From the NCBI GenBank assembly GCA_034687125.1, contig JAQGBZ010000032.1, positions 124,001 to 188,000 on the forward strand: 64,000 bases of DNA, written 5' to 3'. This document shows positions 56,601 to 64,000 of the stretch, in pieces. A model generated the notes under the pieces. The model saw only the letters and a program-made list of their open reading frames with translations, had not been told where the DNA came from and did not search any database. The stretch is from Neelides folsomi (lineage: Eukaryota > Arthropoda > Collembola > Neelipleona > Neelidae). Numbering within the stretch: the stretch's first letter is position 1; each line of letters begins with the position of its first letter. Position numbers and translations under genes: made by a program.

Positions 56601-58740
56601 TTTCAAATGCTCAACTCAATTTGGGAAAGATCAACTTCAACTTTTCACCATATGGTTCGAAAGTTTAAAAAGAGGCGAAAGTTAATTTGATCTCAATATT
56701 CATTCAACAGCCTTCCCTCATGAAGTAAAGTAGAGAAAGAAACTTTCTTCGCCCAACTTGTAAAAATACATACGAGGGAGTAAGAGCGGGGAGTTTAACT
56801 AATTGAATTTCTTAGGTTCGATAAAGTAAAAGCTTTAAAATGCCAACCTCCTTCTTAATACATTTATAATGAAGTGAAAAAGTCAAAACTTCCGCCCTTA
56901 TTTATAAGGCATAAAAATCAAGATGAAATAATGCGAGATCACGTTCCCCGTTCAGCGGAATCGAAGTGAACGGGAATTCTCGGATGAGCAATAGGATATG
57001 AAGGGACCGTCTGATTGAGTATATATGTAGACTCTTCAGGAATAGGACGACCAAAGAATTCCTCATGAGCTTCGCCGTCCTCGTAAAGGGAGAACTAGAG
57101 CGGAGAAACGCAGTAAAATATAAAATGGGTTCGGGAAAGACTCTCTGCTCAAATGAAATATGCATGCGAATTCTCTCTCGTTGGAAATTTCTCAATTCCG
57201 ATGGATACTCTAAGACCTACTAGTTTTGAGCAAAATAAATATAAAAGATAAAGATTTATGTGAACGAAGAACCCAAACTCATTCCTCTTACTTCTCTCTT
57301 TAACCAGCATATTCCTCATATCTTCAGATGCCCACTTTTCGATCCATTTTTCCCCTTCAGTTTCACTCGGTCTCCTCTGTTGTGTACAAAACATTATTTA
57401 GATTTATTCAATATCTTTATAGACACACACTCGAGGAAGTTCTATCTCTATTTCCCTTTCTTTCTCCTTGTTTATAGGACACGAGTTCCTTTGATACGGC
57501 AAAATTCATGAGATATGTTCTATTTGCAATGGATGATTGTGTATGTGGATGTGAAATGAGATTCAAAAAGCTAAGCATACATGTAGTCGATGTAGTAGTA
57601 CTCCATACACATGTTAATATATCGTTCCTACACACGTCACTCCAATGAACCAAGAAAAGAAATAAAAACGAGAACGGCAGTTACACGAGACACTTTAAGA
57701 TTCCGATTTTTCCATTAAATTAATGAAACGTTATTAAAATTGACATTCATCTTGAGGGTTATATAAGGAGGGAGGAGAGAGCCATTAGAAGAAGGTTGAA
57801 TGTCTTTTGGGAAACTTTAATAATGGGAATAATAATGCGTGAAACGGGGGGGAAGGCGAAATGATCCGTTTGGATTTCTCGCAGCTTCCGAACAGAAACT
57901 TGGGAGAGATGTGATGAGAAAAGTCCATTTATCGACCTCGAATTCGACCAAAGGAAGAGTCGTAATTGACAGTGGCCACTCCATTTAAAGAAGAGATTGC
58001 AATAATAACTCAAGGAGAAATTGACCATCTCCGCAAACGAGAGATCCGAGTGAATCAAATGAAGATGAACGGAATCAATACACAAGTGGGGATCTTGCTG
58101 GAGAATTTTCTATACTGATTTACGAGACATATTGACCGTATCGTGAAACCACACGTTTTCAACTAATGCTTAATTCCAAATTTGTTCGTGTAGAACATAT
58201 TCCATTACATTATAAAAAATAAGCCCAATTCTTTACCACTTTGACTCTTTAAAAAGTCCTATGAAGAGAAGTGGTAAAGAGCTATTGAAATCCATAGGCC
58301 ATATATCGAGCTCTCATATTCAGTATTTACTCAAAACAACTACAGCCCTTTGAAAGATGTGAATGGGAGATGAGGAAAAATCCCTTTGTTAATTCTTCAA
58401 TTGATGAAGAGAAAAGAATGCACTTCAAGCGAGTAGATCCCCCCGTAGTCTCTCTACGACAAATTCCCCCAACTGTGTTTGCCATTTGCATTGTCGAAAT
58501 ATGATGAGACGGGGAATAGACAATGGGCGGTTGTAGTAATAAAAGGGGTCGGCCAGGAAGGGCAGAAGAGGCAAATGGCAACCCTTTAGCCCTTTACAAT
58601 GGCAGGACCGGAAGTTGGAGTATTAAATGAGCTCATTCGTCTGAAGCCACATGGAAACTCACCCTCTTCATTCCACTGGCAGCTGTCGAATTAAAAAAGG
58701 CGGTCCAAGAGACGTCTATCCCACCATTCGCCAAATACAA

Positions 58741-58846
58741 TATTAAACCGAACCCGGGTTTGCTTTCCTTTCCCATCCACCCACCTCCACCTACCATCAT
58801 TCCTTCCATGTAAGAGCCGGGTATTAAACCCGAACCCGCGTTTTCC
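58741..58846 (+). repeat. Direct repeat of a TATTAAACC-GAACCCG motif
   Basis: TATTAAACCGAACCCGGGTT at 58741-58760 recurs as TATTAAACCCGAACCCGCGT at 58822-58841, both followed by a TTTCC-like run. The first copy contains the perfect palindrome AACCCGGGTT. The spacing is 81 bases. Confidence 0.55.
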
Positions 58847-61800
58847 ACCCAAAATAGCACGCCAAAACAGGTGTAAAATCAACCTATCCGTTTTATCTAT
58901 TTGTATTACTTAATAAGATGATACATATAATACACAAATATTATACATAACATAATATGATGCACACAAATCTTACTAGGGATGTAAAATTTCTAAATGA
59001 AATTCAACATTAATTAGTCTACCTGTATGCAATGGAATAAAATGAATTCACCTTTTTGAAAAAAATATCATTATGGGAGTAAAAAGAGAGCATGTAATAG
59101 TTTAAAGATTTTACAATTTTTCATAAAGGTTCGTGAGATAAAATTCGTGGGGAGGAATCGTGGAAAGTCTAGTTGTTTCTTTTACTAAAAAATTACTCGA
59201 TGAAATTGAAAGAAATCATTTGAAACACAATTAGGAGAGAAATAAAGCACATGTTTACAGGGTTTAAATTAGGGGTGTACAAGTATTTTCTCTCATGTAT
59301 CGCCCTTTCAAAATTCTAAAACTTGTGGTAATAAAGTAGTTAGTAGTAGTAGATACTGATATGAACAAAGATAATTAGGCAAGTTGCAAATAAGAAACAA
59401 GAGCTATACAAGTAAAATGTGCTTTATATTTTCAAGTTACTCTCTAAAGGAGTTTCACAGAATGAAAATTGGATTTTTTAAAATAAAAAACATCCATGGA
59501 CATATATACGGTGGGATAATATTCTGCCCTTTGACCTCACCAGGAATGATTTATGACTAAAGTGGGTAAGCCATTATTTCATCCTCACAACCCGTTTGAA
59601 CGTAAATTCTCAATTGGTAAGTCGTGGTTTATGGATTAAGGAAGCTCATCGAAATAGAATTCCTTTTCATGTTGAACTCTTAATACAGGGCTTCATCACT
59701 TTCTCATATGGAGATGGCTGAAAGGGCCATTTTGATAATTCGTCCACGATCTCTTTTCACCACTTCCTATTTTCTGTAATAGCCAACCAGGTGTCAATGC
59801 CACATTCGATAAGGACAAAATAAACACAATGGGTCAATGGTGGATAGTGGACATGAACCGCTTTGTAAATTCCAATGTAGAAGTATCATTCAAAAAGAGC
59901 TCAAGACACTTTATTTATTAAAGATGCTATGTTTATAAGGTATACTTTAGTACAGAGAGGGAAAAAAGTAAATAGCAGTCATAGTCCAATATACTGATAG
60001 GTATATTCAAGGTAGCTCGACATGAAAAGATGAGGAAGATGAACACGCTATACAATGTAAAATGGGAGAATCATACATGTTCTTACAAATACATACATGT
60101 ATTCCTTTCGAACATGAAAGAGAAGCATGGGAAATTGGACATGGCCGTCGTAATTCCTCTAATAAGGAGTCCCATGAAATGGTAAAAAAACAAAAGGAGC
60201 CAGCCTGTTGTATGACTTCAATTGTATCATGCATCATCCTTTGAATCCGAGTCCGGAGAGCTTCAACCTCAACCCTTTGAAAAGGATGAAGCCCATAAGT
60301 GGTGGAGACTGACGAGGAAAGGAAGTTGGGAAGAATTCAAGATGTCACTTGGAGCCACTTGACGAGGAATGGAGAGGAGACGAAGCCTCATCATTCCTAT
60401 CCCACTTCAAAAGAAAAACGAGATGATATTCGGGAGATAAAACCTCCTTGACTTTCTTCCATTGTTTCCCTACGGTCGACTACGCTTTTATCAAATGTAA
60501 TTTTCAAGGTTTTAATGTGTAAGGCATGAGGGAATGAGCCAGTCGTTGAACACCCGCATGAATGAGACGCACTTACTCATTTCGAGATAAAAAGATCCAC
60601 TTGGAGAAGGAATATAAACCTTATTAAGTATAAAAATAGGGATTCTCCCCTTTAATTTTTATCAAATCATCATCTGAGTGAGTAGGGAAGTTGAAAAATT
60701 TCAAAACCCTCCTGTCTTTTACTTTCTTCCCTTCTATCAATCAAATCTTTCAACCAGAACTCCATCCAACCATTAACACAATAAAAATTAACTTTGACTC
60801 CAACCACTGACTGATACTCGAGACTACTATAAATACATTTTTGATAAACTTGAAAAGGGAGTTTAAAGAATATAAAAGTACAAAAATACATTATAAAAAG
60901 ATATAACCTATACTATGCACTTATGTATATTACTTTATGTATTGTTATTATGTAATACATACATTAATGCCCCACATCTGAGGAAAAAGCAAATTCATTC
61001 ATTTATTTCCTGTAGCTCTGGTATGTGCATATCTGAATGATTTGTGATGGTTTGTATTGTATTCGAAAATGAATAATGTTCATATAGGGTAAACAGAAAT
61101 GCACACCAAAGTCCATGAATGAATTCATATTGAAATTGAAAAAAATGGAGTTATCCATGAGGACGATCGGCCCCTCACAAGCACACCCCATAAGTCATTT
61201 CCAATGAGAGTGGGAAAAAAATGTGAATGTGAGGATAGTAAGAAAGACCGTAGTGATCCTTATATGTAAAAACCGACATAAAGGGGATCTTTGAATGGTA
61301 GAAATAATTAGATTTGAGCCGACTGGTGGCCCCATGCAGACATAAGGCGAGATGGATGAGGAGATGAGAAGATCTTTTCTCCATCTCACCTCTCGTCATT
61401 CGAGGATTCGGGGAGGAAACAAACACCAGCAGTGAGTGATAATTTGTAAAAGAGCCAGGCAGCCATCTCTTCTTTCTTTTTTAAGAGGAGAGTGCAAGAG
61501 GCCACCCTTCGGAAATCGACTCGATTCCCCAATGGTGATCTCAGCGTGTTTCTCATTTCTCACTCAATCCTCCATCGTAGAAGATAGAAACGTCAATGGA
61601 TGATTACTTCAGCAAATATTACAAACTCACCCACCTCCAATTATTGAAAACCGATTAAATTACACATCCTATCATCTTTTTTTATACCATCAGTCCCGTT
61701 TTAATCGATTTTGAAAAGGGTCAGAACGTGGGCTTTGTGTTTTTATAACCTATCCCAAGTATTATAAGAAAGTTAATGAGAAGATAAAGGCATTATAAAA

Positions 61801-64000
61801 TTCAGTTATAATACGCCCACTTTTCTCTTTCCCTTTTAAAATATTTATTTAGTGTTAACTTGTGTCATGCTCCATATTTAACAAATACTTTAGGTGCCTT
61901 AAGCATACCTACCGACTGAACATACACGCAAGATTCTTTGTATGCTGATAATTGATTGAAGGTTTAGAAATAAAAAAGGTTTCAAATTTTTTGTAAGCTT
62001 ATATTTAGGCAATAAGGCCAGAGAAGCTATTGAAATTGAATATTTTTGAAAATAGCATTAAGAAATAAAAGGATTGAAAAGAGACGGAAAAGAATTGAGT
62101 TACAAAGTGATTTCTCAATGGGTTCGGTAGATGGATAATTAAAGGGGATCCAAAGTGTGGTCCGCCTCTCAATGTAAATATTTGATTGTCACAATGGCGA
62201 ACTTAACACCCTTAGATTGAGAGGAACTCTTTAGCAAAATTACGACAATAATCCACTGAATATTAACCCCTTATTTTTTACCATAAAAAGAACGCGTCTT
62301 TCAACCCCTTCCCCATTTTATTATCCCAAGAAAAAAATCCTCCTAATCTCAATTATAGTAATCTGATTAAGCCTCATGTTCCCCTTCACACTTCCATTGG
62401 TCATGATGAAAATTGAAAATAATTTAATAGTGAAATGAAATGATGGTATCTCCTATAAAGGCTCATTAGCCGAGGAGAGTCGCAAGAGGAGAGAAAAGAC
62501 CTGGTGGCACTTAATAAATTCCGGCGTGAGCTGATGAGTGTGGGATAGCCGAGACAAGGAAGGGAGCGTGGAGGACTCACCTTATTATATAACAAGGGTC
62601 TAAAGGCTAATTTATAGAGGATTGAATGGGAGAGCAGCTGGGCTCTGCAAGACGCAACACATGTCAAGACAGACACCATAATTTATCAGAAGAAGTGAGG
62701 AAAGGAACGGAGAAAATAAGAATGAGGAAATTACTCATTTCGGACACATCTACAAAAAAGTTTGATTTGAATTAAATATTACAGATAGTAAAATATGTAC
62801 AAATAATTTTAATTCATTATAGTACTTGGGCCAAATAAGCAATTGCATCGGCAAAAGCAATTTTCCTTTTGAAAGGGGCTAAAATTTTTATTTTAAAGGT
62901 TTAAAATGTATTATGCTTTCACATACAATTATTGTAGAACTTTAGGTTAACCCATAGTAAGGAATTAAGGAAGATCGCTATCATTAGAGCAAGTTGAAGT
63001 CGAAGGAAAGCAATTATGACGACGTTGGGATGTACGCTTAGTTATTCATATCTTTGTCTTATTATTCCATCGCCATTTCATAGCCTTAAGTGCAGGCGTA
63101 ATATGAACATCCTCTTCAATGCAAAATTAAAATCCTCAAGGGGCAATTATAAAACTCATTATGCAAATAAACGAGTAGATGAGGTCAATGTTGGTTTAAG
63201 GGTGGTGCGCGGTTGTTCACTTCAACAAAGTAACTCGATCGGAGATTGAAGTCCTAATCCAGGAGTTAAAGTTCACTATCGGACGCCATTTGCATAATGT
63301 CTTGATGAATTCCCAATTCATGATTAAACCTGTCTGCCCCTGTCCCGCTCATGAGTCTCAGAGTTTTCAAACCTTAAATGGGCTTCATAATATGAATAGC
63401 ACTACCTTTAATTTCTTTTTAAATATCAAAATGTCCTTTATCACAAACAATTTAAATAAGGAACAGGAAAAAAATATCTGTAGACTCGAAAAAATGTTTT
63501 AGACTGTAGTCCAACCGATCCAAATATTTTCATTTCGGTAGGCATCATAAATCATAATTTATGTTAGTGAAATGCCTTACAAATGAAATTCAATTAAAAT
63601 AATAAAATTTCATTGCTCCTGTTTCCAATTACTGTCTTCTCCCTTCTCATTTCCATAAATCTAATTAACCCTCAAAAGGAAGAGTGCAATTAGGAAGTTT
63701 GGAAAATGACTTTATGAGAGGAACGCGGATTGAAGGTTTGCTAACAAGGAACGGACGGCGCTCCTTCCACACTCATCTGCCCAACTCACCTCCTATCACA
63801 GTAGTCATATCATGGCGAGCAATCAAGAGATCATTTGTGTTCACTCGATATTTGCATCAACTCTTAGCCGGAGGAGACCGGGGATGCTAATAAGTGAATA
63901 CTGCAATAGGAGAGTTTGATATAGTCCCCGCGCCATACCATTAGCTGACCTTTTTTTTAATTTGTATCTTTTGTATGTTAAATGATTTGGAAACACCGCC

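Larger units (their letters stand above)
49163..64000. other. Gene-free right flank of about 15 kb
   Basis: I looked on the minus strand for the missing LSD1 parts (SWIRM, Tower, and the WHFANLEFA region) and saw none. On both strands I found no other domain-bearing exon. Recognisable items are the paired CCAAT/heat-shock modules (53441-53623), a direct repeat at 58741-58846, a two-copy 15-base tandem repeat at 51212-51244, and AT-rich islands at 53236-53425, 54961-55035, 58900-58990 and 60890-60970. If LSD1 continues beyond the window, this whole stretch is intron. Confidence 0.5.

Overview
This 64 kb window is nuclear DNA of an arthropod. The main evidence is a chitin-binding RR-2 cuticle protein, a family confined to arthropods, together with short spliceosomal introns, a TATA/initiator promoter and an animal-type LSD1 histone demethylase. 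A hexapod such as a springtail would fit the gene-poor layout, the F-box/LRR gene and the secreted lectin, but that placement is inference. No operons, tRNAs, rRNAs, CRISPR arrays or retrovirus-like elements were recognised.

Layout: 1-6320 holds no recognisable gene. A small plus-strand gene at 6321-7291 (six exons by my model) encodes a secreted ricin-B-like beta-trefoil protein of about 177 aa. Converging on it is a minus-strand, two-exon RR-2 cuticle protein gene (9253-9761) with a clear TATA box and initiator. A gene desert of about 21 kb follows. At 30961-33207 a four-exon minus-strand gene encodes a 612-aa F-box/leucine-rich-repeat protein. After another empty 10 kb, seven minus-strand exons at 43017-46967 encode the C-terminal 320 residues of LSD1/KDM1A; the exons for its N-terminal half were not found. 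The rest, to 64000, holds a 592-bp Tc1/mariner-type DNA transposon remnant (48569-49160), a pair of CCAAT plus heat-shock-element modules (about 53440-53625) with no obvious gene, and a short direct repeat near 58.7-58.8 kb.

The four genes have no evident shared pathway: a secreted carbohydrate-binding candidate, a structural exoskeleton protein, a ubiquitin-ligase substrate receptor and a chromatin enzyme. About nine tenths of the window is non-coding. It is a mixture of moderate-GC unique sequence and AT-rich islands containing TATACCTA/TAGGTATA-like words. The points most worth a second look are the paired heat-shock modules, the in-frame but apparently non-canonical first intron of the lectin gene, the missing 5' half and the extra loop of LSD1, and the folded-back mariner relic.
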